Of a stretch of 64,000 nucleotides of DNA, positions 13,145-26,285 are shown in pieces. The notes under the pieces are model-generated. The model was not told the DNA's origin, did not search any database, and worked only from the letters and a program-made list of their open reading frames with translations. The stretch lies in assembly GCF_007655135.1 (NCBI RefSeq), contig NC_045127.1, positions 11,975,001 to 12,039,000 on the forward strand, read 5' to 3'. Every line of letters begins with the position of its first letter. The stretch's first letter is position 1. A program made the translations under genes and the position numbers. This DNA is from Punica granatum. Taxonomy: Eukaryota > Streptophyta > Magnoliopsida > Myrtales > Lythraceae.

Positions 13145-13538
13145 ACCATACTTCACTTTGGCTTTTGATTCTATTTGTGAGGGATTAGTCATTCCGCTGA
13201 TTTTGATTCCACTTGTAAGGAATAAGTCATTTCGATCATTTTAGTGTGGACGGCATGATCAAATTTTAGATGAATATCGAAATCAAAATGGGAATCAGAC
13301 AAAATGAAATCAAAATGTCAATCAGACAAGGAATCAAAATTAAAACGAAATGGAATCAGAATCAAATTGATCGAAATAACTTATTCCTTACAAATGGAAT
13401 CAAAATCAGCGGAATGACTAATCCCTTACAAAATAAAATTTTAGATAAAAACGAAATCAAAATGTGAATCAGACAAAATGAAATCAAAATGTCAATCAGA
13501 CACGGAATCAAAATTAAAACTAAGTGGAATCAAAATTG
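13145..13538. repeat. Palindromic repeat block between two MITEs
   Basis: The arm at about 13165-13240 (GGGATTAGTCATTCCGCTGA, AAGGAATAAGTCATTTCGATCA) is repeated inverted at about 13362-13430. A second unit at about 13274-13345 (GGGAATCAGACAAAATGAAA) recurs directly at about 13449-13520. This looks like a further MITE-derived hairpin nested between, or split by, its neighbours. Confidence 0.65.
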
Positions 13539-13795
13539 TGTTTGGTTTTAGAGTTGGTTTTAGAATTGAGTAGAGTTGAGTTTTAGTTTTAATTGATTTG
13601 TAATGATTGTGGGGTTGAAGTATGAGAAAAAAGTGTGAAAAAGTAATGAATAGCTGATAGAATTTAGTATTAAAAATTGAATTGAATGGTTAAAAAAATT
13701 GAAGAAAAAAAGGAAAAGTAATAATTGTTTTGTTGAATTGAAGATAAATAGAGTTAAGTGGAGTAAAATTAAAAATGAATTGTAAAAACTAAACG
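13539..13795. mobile_element. MITE, about 257 bp, ends GTTTGGTTTT / AAAACTAAAC
   Basis: GTTTGGTTTT (13540-13549) and AAAACTAAAC (13785-13794) form terminal inverted repeats with one mismatch. The internal sequence (GAGTTGAGTTTTAGTTTTAA) is complementary to the right end of the element at 12829-13144, so the two belong to one family in opposite or rearranged orientation. Confidence 0.65.
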
Positions 13796-14200
13796 GAATG
13801 TGATCTCACGGAGTTTCCAAATAAATCTGTACAATTTAAAAACTTTTCCATTACAATATTGGATTGTGATCTCACGAAGTTTCCAAAAAAAAAAATCCTT
13901 ACAATATATAATATTGTTAGAGAACTTGCTTGTCTTCTTGAATATTTATTCTTGTAGATATAAGAGGTTTCTAACTCCAGACAGATGATCTGGTCGGACC
14001 GATACGAGAGAAAGATTTAATAAGATTCGAAAGCTTCGAAGACCCGGATCGTTATCGTTATGAAATAGAGGGGGAAAAGAGCATAAAGGCTTGCGTATAA
14101 ACCTGAAGGCAACGGTACTTAGTAGGAGGCAGCTGTAACAATATGATTATGGATGTAAGAGCAAGTTAAGCCAAATAAAATAACCATTCCTATAATTAAT

Positions 14201-14231
<31 letters not shown>

Positions 14232-14413
14232 CAAACACGGGAATCAACGGTACGAAACCGCTTAAGAATAAAAGGCCCCATCCCGCCGACTGAATAAAAA
14301 CAAAGGGCAAAAAGGCCATTGCCACGTCCCTCCCACGGTTTTTATTAACGCCGCCCCTGTCCCCACACATCCAGCCAGTACTGATCTGCCGCATCCTCCG
14401 CGTTCGTCCTCAT

Positions 14414-14439
14414 CCCCCCCCCCCCCCCCCCCCCCCCCC
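14414..14439. repeat. Poly-C run, about 26 bases
   Basis: Almost uninterrupted cytosines in the pyrimidine-rich region just upstream of the small gene at 14608. Its length may be unreliable in the assembly. Confidence 0.9.
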
Positions 14440-14607
14440 TCCCCCTCCTCCTTTCATGTCTGTCTCCTCGTCCTCTGCTTCCTTCCTTCCTTTCCCCTTT
14501 CTCTCTCTTTATATTCCTCTCACTCTCTCACATTGCTCAACGCTCACTCCCCATATTCCCTCAACACCCCCACACCATCCCAAACTCTGATCCATCCGAA
14601 CTAGAAG

Positions 14608-14970
14608 ATGATGACGATTCAATGTGATTCTTCCGCTCCCTCTCTCAGGCACCGCCACCTCTGCTGCTTCAGCGCCGGAGGAGACGAAAGCTCCCCGACC
14701 GGCTGCTCGTGGCTCCGGTCGAAGGCTCAGAACCTGCCGGAGATCCGCGACCGGTGCCGTCGACTGATCGGGCGGTCCCATAGGAAGGCCGGACACGGTT
14801 CGCCGGAGTTCAGGTATGATCCGCTGAGTTACGCCCTGAACTTCGAGGACAGTTGGAACAGGGAAGATCAGGACGAGGAGTCTCCTCGTAGCAATTTCCT
14901 GGCTCGGTTGCCGGCGACACCGGACAGGCGGAAGCAGGCAATGCTTGCGGCGGCACCTGGACTGGTGTAA
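14608..14970 (+). CDS. Uncharacterised small plant protein with YDPLSYALNFED motif
   Basis: Single-exon ORF of 120 residues starting MMTIQC and ending with TAA at 14968-14970. I know the segment FRYDPLSYALNFED followed by an acidic stretch and NFLARLPATP from small uncharacterised plant proteins, probably the At5g16110-like group; function unknown. It has a Cys/His-rich N-terminus (RHRHLCCFSAGG), a basic middle (RDRCRRLIGRSHRKAG) and no signal peptide or membrane segment, so it is probably nuclear or cytosolic. Context supports a real gene: a CT-rich leader, a TTTATATT TATA-like box at about 14507, and much higher GC than the flanks. Either of two consecutive ATGs could be used. Confidence 0.72.
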   Translation: MMTIQCDSSAPSLRHRHLCCFSAGGDESSPTGCSWLRSKAQNLPEIRDRCRRLIGRSHRKAGHGSPEFRYDPLSYALNFEDSWNREDQDEESPRSNFLARLPATPDRRKQAMLAAAPGLV

Positions 14971-17100
14971 ACCTCTGTCAATGAAATGACTGATTAGGAT
15001 TTGTATGTATGTAATGTAAATATCGCCACTTGGTGTGCCGCATTTTCTACGGGGTTGTCTCCATCCGTATATGATTTTTCAAGCACATTGGGGCACCTAA
15101 ATGTATATATTTGTATTGTTTTATTTATGATCAATGAAGCCTAAAGTCATTTTAATCGTGCGGGATGCGGTTCGCAATTGCGAGATTAATAATCCTACCT
15201 AACGATGTACATTGTGCATAGTGATTCTCGATGAATGATATATATATTTCGGATAATCTACCATACATTCGCGATTCAATTGAAACAAGGAAGCTTATCC
15301 AGTCCCGACCAGTTGTGTCCGATGTTCTAAATGAATGCAGTAGATGGCAAGTTTAAACACAATCGGCTGCACCTTGACTCTAATTGATAATGTTCTACTT
15401 GTAGTCAATTGTGTTCATTTGTATCCTATGATGTACTTGCCACTGTGTTCATTTGAATCCTGTGTTGTACTTGCGATCGACGGACTGTGTTATACTTGCA
15501 GTCGACTGTGTTCATTTGAATTCTTTTGGATCGAATAATTTTCTCCAAAAAAATGAAGATTTACCTAAATAATTATTTACTTATATTAATCCCCATAAAA
15601 GTACGACTGCGGTTAAATACACATTTCATATGGTTAGGGTCACTCATTTCATTTTATGATAAATAGACAAAGTTATCTTTTTAAAATGGGCCCTATCCAA
15701 TTGAATTTTATAAAGAGATAAATGGGAATTTTATCCATCTACCATAAAAGGAATAACTGTAGTCACAAAGGACATGCATTTAACCTCACCTTGATATATA
15801 CATTACCATTTAGTGGCTTGCCCTTGACATACACGCTAACGTGTTGAATTTGTCCTGGATGGGTCAAGTAGGGATCAGTTCCCGTGTTACTCTTGTAGTA
15901 GTCGTATTACTAATGGTGGTATCTTTGGTGTAGTTCATATCAATTGTTCCTCAAGTTCCAAATGTATTTGTATATTGCCGAAAAACAACAATTCGCCTAA
16001 AGTATTATATAATTTGTTATTTTAAAGTAGAAACTTAAGTTGATGAACTGGCATAATGTTTCTTTTTTTTTTTCTTTTTTTTTTCCCCTTCCCAATAGTA
16101 ATAAGAATTTTATCCTCACTTGAAAATGAGTGTAATTGCTTAGCGAAATTAACGAATGCTAAAATTTTGGTACTAAGTGATGGTTCGTGATTTTATAAAT
16201 AACAATAATAATTTGTATTGAAATTAGAAAAAGTGAAATATTCAATTTTCTTTTTCACTAGCGACTTAACCTTTTTCATTTTATCAAAATTCCACTCTTT
16301 TTAGTTTTTTTTTTGACGAAATAATGAGTAAGAACCCAAACATTGGATTAGACTAATAATGATATAAATTTCGCATGCATCCTCTATAGCTTTACAATAT
16401 ATCAATGACATCCTTTTTTCTTCAGAGATAGGACATTTACTACTCATATTTTGTTGACGTGGCAACAGATTCAACATGACATTGGCCCTTATTGCTTATT
16501 TAGATTGCGGGTTATGAAAAATTATGGAGGAGTGGAATATGAAGGTTATTATACAATGTATACGGACCCCCTATAACCAACTCCTTTGTAAACTTCCATT
16601 AATATAGCGCATTTGGTGGTTGCTAGTAATGGACATTCTCACTAAGGTGGGAATCTACATTTTCACCCCATTCTATGGTAATTTACATTAACACTCAAGT
16701 GGGAATGTGAGAATGGAAATGCAGATTACCATGTTCAAACCAAATCATTTGGGTCTAGGAAATTTAAATCAACTTTCTTGAGAGTTCACATAAATTCTCA
16801 CATACCGAACGCCACCCAACTGTAATCCAAATAACCCCTTAAGCTAAAATAGCATCCATGATATTAATATTTTAAAAATTAAAATAATTGTACAAAAATT
16901 TAAAGAAATGGAAATTTGAATAATATTTTTTGTGTGATTATTATTGGGTAAATTCCCGTTTCCAAAAGAATTTCGCGAATGAATCTCGGCCAAAAAAAAA
17001 AAAGAAAAAAAAATACACAAAGGGGGAATTTAGAAAGATACAAAAGTATAGGGACTGGATTGAGCACGAGTCAAAATTTCGGAATATAAATAAATAATGC
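14971..17100. other. Intergenic, AT-rich, possible degenerate MITE
   Basis: No coding sequence recognised. Tandem-like copies of TGTGTTCATTTG with ACTTGC lie at 15410-15515. At about 16605-16815 an imperfect inverted structure (TATGGTAATTTACATT versus AATGCAGATTACCATG) bounded by a CATTTGGTGG-like and an ACGCCACC-like end suggests a decayed MITE. A tract of T with few other bases lies at about 16060-16085. Confidence 0.45.
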
Positions 17101-17188
17101 AAGTCCTCTCCCTCTGTGCACCGGCACAGACAGAAGTGACAGAGGAGCTTTTTCTTCTTCCTCGGAGTTCCTTTCTCTTTGGGCAAAG

Positions 17189-17977
17189 GTATGATTCCTC
17201 TGAGCATCTGTGTCTTCAGATCTCTCGTTTCTTTAATCCCTCCGCTCTTCCTCTGTAGTCAATTTAATCTGCTCCAATCGCTTTCAGCTCGATTTGCATT
17301 GATTTTGGGCTTCTCAGGGAGAAAAATCCGATTATAGCAGCCCTAGGTTTTTAGGGTTTTGTTGGGTGATTGGGGATTCACGTCGTCTATTGTTCATGAT
17401 AGCGAGATGTGTTGATAAATCGGGAAATTGGGTAAGTGTGAGATGTTAATTTTATTTTTCGTCGGGCCTGAGCTTGTGATAGTACGATTGTCTCATTGGG
17501 CAGCTCGAAAGGAAAGCTTTTCTCTTTGTGGTGAATGCAATGATTTCTTTTATAGGGCTGCAAGTTCCGGTTTTGTGTGCTGAAGCAAATAGTATTTTGG
17601 GTTAGGGCTTGTCTATGATGACGAGATAGCGATTGAAATTTGATGCAGTGTATCGGGAATTTGAGATGCCAGAGCAGTGAAGAGATGGAAAATTTTGTGA
17701 AATTAGTTGTTAGGGTAGAGGATGTGCATTTCCCTGCTTAATCTATATTTTACGTGGTTTTTCATTGTTTATTTATTTCTGAGATGATCACTTGGAAACA
17801 AGTAGAAGGAATCTTTGCGTTGCTTACTCACGTGTAGTTCATGTGTCAAAAAAGTTAGATAATTCAACCTTCTGTGATTTCGTTTTGCAATGGGAAACAT
17901 CCTTGTGTGTTAGATTCAGGTTTTTTATGAAGATGCTGAAAATTGGATTCAATAACTCTGTTCACATGTGGCTGCAG
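17189..17977 (+). other. Probable 5' UTR intron of CXIP4-like gene
   Basis: CAAAG/GTATGATT at 17189 is a good donor. Acceptors ending CTGCAG at 17977 or GCAGCAG at about 18037 lie just before the start codon. The pyrimidine- and T-rich interior without ORFs fits a leader intron, common in plant housekeeping genes. The exact acceptor is not settled. Confidence 0.55.
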
Positions 17978-18043
17978 TTCGAGATAGTGACTTGAAGTGG
18001 CGGCTTCTGGTGCTACTTTTCTGAAAGCAGCAGCAGGTATTAG

Positions 18044-18823
<780 letters not shown>

Positions 18824-20462
18824 AGTGGTTTATGATGAATTATAGGCATTCTAAAGTGTTTCATGATGGACCATAGGGTCAATTGCTCAACAGACCATCT
18901 CTTTCGAGATAGTTCGCTCTCTTAGTGAAGCATATCAGGGTTGTAGTAAGCATCTTTCTGGTTATAGACTGGCGTGCTTTGAAAGGATTTTTTTTTTCCC
19001 TGCTAGTATGTTTTTTCGGTACGATAATATTCTGGTTGAAGTTTGGTAGATCAGCTTTGCTGTATCGTTCTGTAGAATTTGATCCTCTGTATTTTGCTAT
19101 GTGACTTAGATAATGCCAATGAAGCAGGCTTGCCCATTTGGTTAAACCATGGAGATCCATTCAGTTCTTTTGCTCATGTAACTAGTGACATGATTTAGCT
19201 CCTCTGCCGCTACATGTTAGAGTAGTCGGTCCAACACCTCTTAGCAAATTCCTTAATGAGTTTCCATCTTAAACGATAAATTTATAGAATGTGAGATGAC
19301 TGCACCAACTACACCAAAAATCCATCTGCAGCCTGCAGAGGGTTATTTACCCCCCCCCCCCCCCCCCCCCCCCCCCCATTTTGAAGGGGTCCACATGTTT
19401 AGGTAGAAATCCACCGATAAGAGTTTGCAGTGACACAATTTACCCTGTGAAAACATCACTTCCATTGACATGAATGCTTTTAGAGGCATTCCAAGATAAT
19501 CTGTCGTCATAACCATATCTCAAGGTGTTATCTCTTATTGTTTGATTGTTATAATATCTCATAGCCATCTATTTTGGTACTACAAATATGCATAGTCGTG
19601 TTGATTCAAAGCCGGGAATATATTAAAACCCGGGATTGTAGAAACATGGTCTGTTTTGTAATGCTCGGTTGTTTCCAGGTTGTGCTGCTGCTGCTGCTCT
19701 TCTTCTTCCATCATTTTCATAGGAGAAGAGTCTGGTCAAAAGTGCCCATCACAAACAGTGAAGCCGTCGGTTGCCTCTTTATGGAGATAAAGCCAAATGG
19801 CTTTGATGATTATCAATACAAAACACCAGACCTTAATTTGTCAAAATCACTTGGATGAGTTGTCAAATGCTCTTTAGTGTTCACTTTTGAGTCTCATCCC
19901 TTTTTTAAATCACTATCACCAATTTTGACTAATCAGCCTCAGGACCTGAAAGAGAAATATCCTCGACAGACACGTTTAGCCGGTGATGCGTAGTTGTGAT
20001 ACTTATCTTTGCCCGTTGAAGAGCCTCTTGCTAGACGGCTCGTCTTTGGTTCAGGAAGACGCAGCGAGCAATAGGAAGTTGCTCGGCGAAACGAAGACAG
20101 AAAAGAACAGAAAAGGCGAGCAGTCGGGCATTCCTAGGAGTTCGATTAATACCCACAGATAAATTCATGGTTCTGAGGTGAATGGAGCGGTATCTGACAG
20201 TTCGGTTTCGCTTCCTTTCTGTTTCTGCGCATCAAACGCGACACTGAAGTTATCTGCAGTTAGAACAAGATTATCGATATTAGACAAATTAATGAGATTA
20301 TTAAAAAAGTTAAAAGACGACCGAGATGGTTCCATTTTTTGACTCTTCAAAAGCGTATAAGGGCAGATAAGCATGAGTTGAATCAGTAAAACCTGATTTG
20401 AGAACTCAGTTACTTGTGGATGACAAACACCTCAAAAAGAGAGGCCATCACTGTCACTTTTC
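18824..20462. other. 3' UTR of CXIP4-like gene and intergenic spacer
   Basis: The trailer of the upstream gene is followed by sequence without recognisable genes. It contains the poly-C run listed separately and a CTG/CTT microsatellite-like stretch at about 19683-19707. Confidence 0.5.
19350..19377. repeat. Poly-C run, 28 bases
   Basis: Uninterrupted cytosines. This is the second long poly-C run in the window, about 5 kb from the first. Confidence 0.9.
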
Positions 20463-20471
20463 TGCATATAA
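20463..20471 (+). promoter_or_regulatory. TATA box of the GH17 gene
   Basis: GCATATAAATTG lies about 60 bases upstream of the glucanase start codon, a normal TATA position with a leader of about 30 bases. Confidence 0.6.
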
Positions 20472-20527
20472 ATTGAGTGATCAATGGATGAGTGCTCCAT
20501 CCCCCGTCCCTCATTAGTTTCTTTTCC

Positions 20528-21983
20528 ATGGCCTCAAACTTCCCTGCAGCATATCACAGTTCTTCCATGGCGTCGGCTGTGCTTCTTCTTCTGGGACTCC
20601 TTATGGCAAGCCTCGGTATAAAAGGTACGGAATATCCATTCACCGTCAGAAATTCATGCTCATGTCTTGCGTACGTTTACTATCATAATTTGCCAACCGA
20701 TCTGGAGCTCAAGTCCTTGGATGGAGCTCAAAATTTTTGAACTATGTCTGATGTCGTAAGCTAATGAATGGCTTACCCGGAAGCTTGAGCCCGTGAAGAT
20801 GGTTGTCATATATTTGTTAGCATTAAGCATTTATCTTTCAAATTAAGGACTTCAGTAGAGAAAAATTAAGTGCACAAACAATATACCGGATCTTACATTT
20901 ACGTTTCGGTAGAGTACTGCAAAACTGATGCTTCCTGTAAAATTTGATCTCTCAGGCGTACAATCAATAGGAGTCTGCTATGGCATGCTCGGGAACAACC
21001 TTCCTCCTGCCCGGGAAGTGGTTGCACTGTACAAGTCACGCAAAATTAATCGGATGCGGATCTATGACCCGAACCAAGCGACCCTGCAGGCCCTCAGAGG
21101 CTCGAACATTGAGCTGATGCTTGGGGTCCCGAACTCAGACCTACAAGCACTAGCCAACAACCCATCTAATGCAAAATCTTGGGTGCAAAGAAACGTCAAG
21201 AATTACTCACCGGGCGTGAGGTTCCGGTATATCGCGGTCGGGAATGAGGTTGGTGCCACGTCCCAGCTCGCGAAGTTTGTCTTGCCTGCGATGAGGAACG
21301 TGCAGAACGCAGTGAACTCATTCGGCCTTCAGAACCAAGTCAAGGTCTCAACTGCCATAGACATGATCGTCATGGGGAATTCATACCCGCCGTCCCAGGG
21401 GGCCTTCAGGGCTGACGCGAGGGGCCACTTGGACCCAATCATCCGGTTCCTGGTGAACAACAAATCTCCATTATTGGCGAACATCTACACTTACTTCAGC
21501 TATGCTGGGAACCCAAAAGACATAACCCTCCCGTACGCCCTGTTCACCTCCCCAGGGGTGGTCGTGAGGGACGGGGCCCGCTCGTACCAGAACCTATTCG
21601 ATGCGATGCTGGACGCCCTGTACTCAGCCCTCGAGAGAGCAGGTGGCGGAGCCCTCAATGTGGTGGTCTCGGAGAGTGGGTGGCCGTCTGCTGGGGCGGT
21701 AGGAGCCACGGTGGGTAATGCGGGGACATATTACAAGAATTTCATTAAGCACGTGCCTGGCGGGACACCGAAGAGGCCAAAGAAAGCCATAGAGTCTTAT
21801 CTTTTCGCTATGTTCGACGAGAACCAGAAGCAGCCAGAGCTCGAGAAGCACTTCGGGCTGTTCTCACCAAACAAACAACCAAAATATCCGCTAAGTTTTG
21901 GTGAAAGCCGGGAAGGGATATGGGATGTTTCATCATCTAACTATAGCCATGGCGTGGCAGGGTCCCTTAGGAGTGACATATGA
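20528..21983 (+). CDS. Glucan endo-1,3-beta-glucosidase (GH17, PR-2 type)
   Basis: Secreted hydrolase of internal beta-1,3-glucan (callose, fungal wall). Two exons, 20528-20624 and 20956-21983, give 374 residues. Exon 1 encodes the signal peptide (hydrophobic core [14 protein letters not shown]). The intron falls in the Gly just before [17 protein letters not shown], the usual mature N-terminus and usual intron site of this family. The GH17 acid/base is Glu about 130 in VGNEVG and the nucleophile Glu about 272 in [21 protein letters not shown] and the [16 protein letters not shown] tail are also present. There is no C-terminal CBM43 and no GPI-like hydrophobic tail, but a short extension ([12 protein letters not shown]..) follows the catalytic domain and could be a vacuolar propeptide. 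Length and residues are those of an active enzyme. Confidence 0.95.
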
Positions 21984-22267
21984 GAAAAAAGTAGCGAAGT
22001 GAATCTTTGCTCTAAGCTAGGAATCTTGATAGTGGTAATCTTTGTAGTTAAATAAGAGGATCACCATGACTTCTATGTAATGCAATATCGAAATATCGAC
22101 TTGGTTAAATATCATAGAACTAAGAAGATTACCACACAGTGTTTGTGTCATTTGGACGTAACCACACCTCGAGAGATGGCTTGCACGAGAAAATGGAGCT
22201 GCAGCGGGGAAAAATTATAAAAGAAAAAAAAAATAATGATACAAAAGGAAATAAAAAGATAACAATT
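21984..22267. other. 3' UTR of glucanase and spacer
   Basis: Trailer and a short spacer up to the tRNA gene. No other feature seen. Confidence 0.5.
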
Positions 22268-22338
22268 GTGGCTGCTGGGATTCGAGCCCAGGTCTCCACG
22301 GCCACAACGTGGAATTCTAACCACTAAACTACAGCCAC
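22268..22338 (-). tRNA. trnH-GUG (nuclear): tRNA-His (GTG anticodon)
   Basis: Read on the minus strand it folds as a full cloverleaf: acceptor stem GTGGCTG / CAGCCAC, A-box-like TAGTTTAGTGG, anticodon stem CCACG with loop TTGTGGC (anticodon GTG), B box GGCTCGAATCC. It has no intron and no encoded CCA. It ends in the run of A/T used as Pol III terminator: minus-strand T stretches lie downstream at 22220-22232. The sequence is of eukaryotic cytosolic type. Confidence 0.95.
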
Positions 22339-22619
22339 ATCTGCGCTTGATTTTCCAAAATTTACATTAACATATTTTTAAATAATTAATCATGCCATTT
22401 TGTCCTCTTCAATGTATAATTAGACGAATGCACCCGCCCCATGCACTAAAAAAAATAAAAAGAAAAAATGATTTAAAATTGAAAAGTATAGAAATGACGT
22501 ATGCTACGATGATCAATTTATTTGTTTGAAGTACAGATAAATGTAATAATAATAATAATATAATAATAATATATAATTAAATAAAATAAACTTTTACTTT
22601 CTCCATTTGGTCGAATTTG

Positions 22620-22853
22620 ATGCTGTGTTTGATTTGCAAATGTGATTTTAAAATCACAACTTTAATCTAATTCTACCCACAACAAAATAAAATAATTCAT
22701 ACAAAATCAAAGAGTGGACCCCATTTATACTACTTTTTTTCACAACAAAACAAAATAACTCATATAAAGTCAAATGGTGAGCCTCATTTATATCACTCTT
22801 TTTTAAAATTAAAATCTGATTTTAAAATTTTATTTTGAAATCAAACATAGCAT
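22620..22853. mobile_element. MITE with 16-bp inverted ends
   Basis: ATGCTGTGTTTGATTT (22620-22635) is inverted at AAATCAAACATAGCAT (22838-22853) with one mismatch. Subterminal TGATTTTAAAATCA (left) and CTGATTTTAAAATT (right) extend the symmetry. Internally there are two direct copies of CACAACAAAA..AAATAA..CAT..AAATCAAA (about 22679 and 22741). No ORF. Confidence 0.75.
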
Positions 22854-23498
22854 GAGGCTTCAAGTGAGAGGTTGTCCATTCATATAATGAGTTTTTTCCC
22901 CCTAGAAGGTAATAAGGAATATATTATGAAAAATAAAAGAGAATAATAAAGAGAAGGGATGGGCTGGATGGCTTGGACGGGTAAATTGAAAAAAAGTGGG
23001 AGGTAATGCACTTTGATCTTCAGAAATTCCTCTCTTTACAGCATAATAAAATTCACTACCATCACCATTCATTTCTTACATCAAGTTAGAAATACCGGGG
23101 GGATTCCCTGTCAAAAACAAATCACAGTTGTCTACCATGTACTCGTTCATCACCCAGTTTGTGCAATTATATTAAGGAGCATTACAAAACCAGAAAAATT
23201 AAAGTCCTAACCCTTCGGACGTGCTTGTCACTATATATCACTTCTCTACCCCATCCCATGATTCTCTAGAAAACCATGGGAAGGGATAGAAAAAAAAAAG
23301 TCGTATTTAATGGTGAGCACATTGGAATCGCGAGGACCGTTAATTAATTTTCTGGCTTGGCAAGAGTCCCTTAATAATCGCAGGCTGGGCCATGACAAGT
23401 ATAAGCTAGACTATTGTGATTTGTTTGCATGATCAGAACACCTATATATTATGCATCATCTTCAGGAGGACTTCCTGCGGGTCGAAGATGGTGAAGTG

Positions 23499-24144
23499 TG
23501 TTGGGGAAATGGGTGGAGACGATCGATTCGGAGGCGATGTGGGGTTAACACGATAGGATTCGAAGCGCGAATGACGCTTTCCAAATAGAACTATTTGTCC
23601 CCACACAAAGTTGCTAGAGGGTTAAGGTAAAGGTCCTCCCGAGATACAACGAAGTCTTATGAATTCCTTCAACTAGCAAAATCGAGGGATTCCCTAACTC
23701 TCACTATGATTTCTGGAATTTCTTAATAATAATTTGAGCACTATAGCGTCTCTATTTATATGCACTCAATGGACACTATCGAAGAGTCAGAACCCTTCGT
23801 ATTGGATGTAACTCTTAGATGGAATATCACCCATGGATAAGCAATTAATGATCTTACATGAACACTTAATTAATGTAGACACTTCCATATACATTAGTTG
23901 TCTTGCACTCAAATGTATCCATTGAACGAATGAACCTTCACATCGTAATCCGAATTCGTGCAAGTACTCATGAATCACACTAAGTGACCCATTAATAAAA
24001 TCTAATGAATTTGCAATCTATAATTTCGAACAAAGTGTCTCGAAAATAAACATTTTGAACTTTTGAAAACAAAAATAATAGTTTTATAAAATAAATAAAT
24101 AAATTTACATCACTGTATATTTGAAGAATACATAACCCTTATCA
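23499..24144 (+). mobile_element. Possible solo LTR, tentative
   Basis: A 646-base stretch beginning TGTTGGGGAA and ending CTTATCA (TG..CA limits), with a TATA-like CTATTTATATGC at about 23750 and unique non-coding sequence of higher complexity than the flanks. No 5-bp target duplication could be matched and no second copy is in the window, so the assignment is weak. Confidence 0.28.
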
Positions 24145-25994
24145 TATATGGAGAGAAAGGAGAGCGGACAGTAAATATTTTTTTATTTATGGAGAGAAAT
24201 TCTAAAGACCCTAAAATAACTATCACAAACCTCTAGAAGCGTGTTGGGGAGCTCACCGCTCACAGTTTAGGATCACTTTCATATAATTATATATTGATAG
24301 CTATGAATGATATATATTTTTTTTTAATTTAATAATTAGGTATGTAAATTCACTTTCCATATTCTAATTCATATTTTCCTTTCTGTTCTTATGTCAAAAG
24401 ATGGATGTATAAAACGTCATACCATTGACGTAATAAATAAATGTAGTTCTACTTCTATATATACAATCAAATTCATACCCTTTCTCCTTCCAAAATCGCC
24501 TTTTATCTCCCATACTTATGTTGGTCTTATGACTATGAACAAATTAAAAGTGAATTGTGTGATGCCTTTTGTAAAATTGTTTGAGCTTTTCAATAATATA
24601 GATTAGCAAATTTATAATAAATTACTGGCAAATGTGAAATGAATTGAGTATATCTTATAAGTAGAACAATTATATATATTATAAATTCAAAAAATAATTT
24701 TATTTACATATCAAGCAATAAATAAATCAGCCGTTGGTGAATATATTTTTATTAATGGCGCTGAATGAAGCTGATTGTATTGAATGTTTATAAGAAAGAA
24801 TATCATTTATTTGTTAGATAAAAATCAATTATAATATATAAAAGTTGGGAAACGATATGAGAACGTGTCACGAATCACTTTTTTGAAACCCTCAACTCGT
24901 AGTTGAACGTGCTGCTCGAGAATTTAATTTCTTCACAAAATCAAATAAATTTTGAATTGAAAAAGATTATAAACCAATCCAGTTATGGACAAATATTAAA
25001 TATTTTTCTTAAAAGCAAAAGGTTTTCTCGATAAACTAAATGAAAATTTTGTAATCTATGAAATATATTTCTGCAAACAAATTTAAATTTTTTTTTATAA
25101 AGTTAGCTTTCTCCATAAATTAGTTTATTTTTTTATATTAATTTCTTTTACACACCTCCAAAGCATGGATCTGTAATTAACTGTGTAAAAGTGAAAACAA
25201 AATGAACAAAAATGTCTGAATGTTAATAATATGTTATATTTTTTTTTGCTGAATAGTTAATAATATTTTCTTAATCTCATACTACACGTCATAAAATACT
25301 GTTTTATAGAATTTAAATCAAATCCAAAGTAATGGAGATCGTGAAAGTATATATTTACAAGAAAAATCTTAATCGAACGATAACAAGTTTGTGCGCCATA
25401 TGGAGTGGTCATTTTTTTTTATTTCCCTTTATTTAATAAAGATAATATCCCCAAAATAAAATTTGCTAACAATGATAAATGTTAATTATAATTATTTAGC
25501 AATTGTTTCTGTATTGTCGTTTTCATTTGATATGAAATGTTACAATGATGTTAGTTAGGACCTAAAAATTGACTGTAAGCCCTTTTATATTCACATGCAT
25601 GCAACCTCTGTGGTAAATAAAGCGAGCTGGAATTTTGTTTTAGTCGGAGTCTCTCTCCTCCCCAAATTTTATTAATTTATTTTTTAATATATTTTTGTTT
25701 AGCGACAGTAAAACTTAAGTCACTGGACTTGCTCATTGCGCCATGAATCCTAATTGAATTATATACATGTTATTTTCAAATATCCGTTGGTTGAAATCAC
25801 TTGTCGTTTCATCCTTGGTGAAATCCTTTTGTTGAGGGACGGACTCAAGATATTCTTCCAGGACAAATATTATAAAGAATTTTATTAAAATTTGATAAAT
25901 CATATATCAATTCTTTTACTACGGTGTAACATTTACTGTTCATTGATACCCGTCATATCAAACAGTGTGATAAATTTTTAAATAAATGAGCCTA

Positions 25995-26285
25995 ATTTGG
26001 ACTTAAGCTCATCTACAACTTAAAAGTTTAAGCCAATGAATTGCTAAACCTTTGGCAATTATAAACTTCCCCATTTTTCCTTTTTGAAAAGGTGTGGGAT
26101 TTCTTTTGTCCCTACACCTCCAATTTTCTTCAACATCCCACCCTCACGTGATATCGTGTGGTTGGTACGCGTGCGCACTCATACGCGTAATCTGAGCTCT
26201 GATATCATATTGAATTTCCATTGGGTTTATACGGGCCTTGGCCTAATTCCACTTAAAAGTTCAAATTGATAAGTGTTAATACCAA
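25995..26285 (-). mobile_element. TRIM / small LTR-retrotransposon relic
   Basis: Read on the minus strand: TGATATCAGAGC (26207-26196) is one base from the plant initiator-tRNA-Met primer binding site TGGTATCAGAGC, and a purine tract AAAAAGGAAAAATGGGGAAG (26085-26066) lies 110 bases downstream. Similar flanking segments (GCCTAATT..ACTTAAAAGTT) occur at about 25990-26033 and 26240-26262, as expected for LTR ends. It is too short for coding functions and its LTRs are decayed. Confidence 0.5.
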
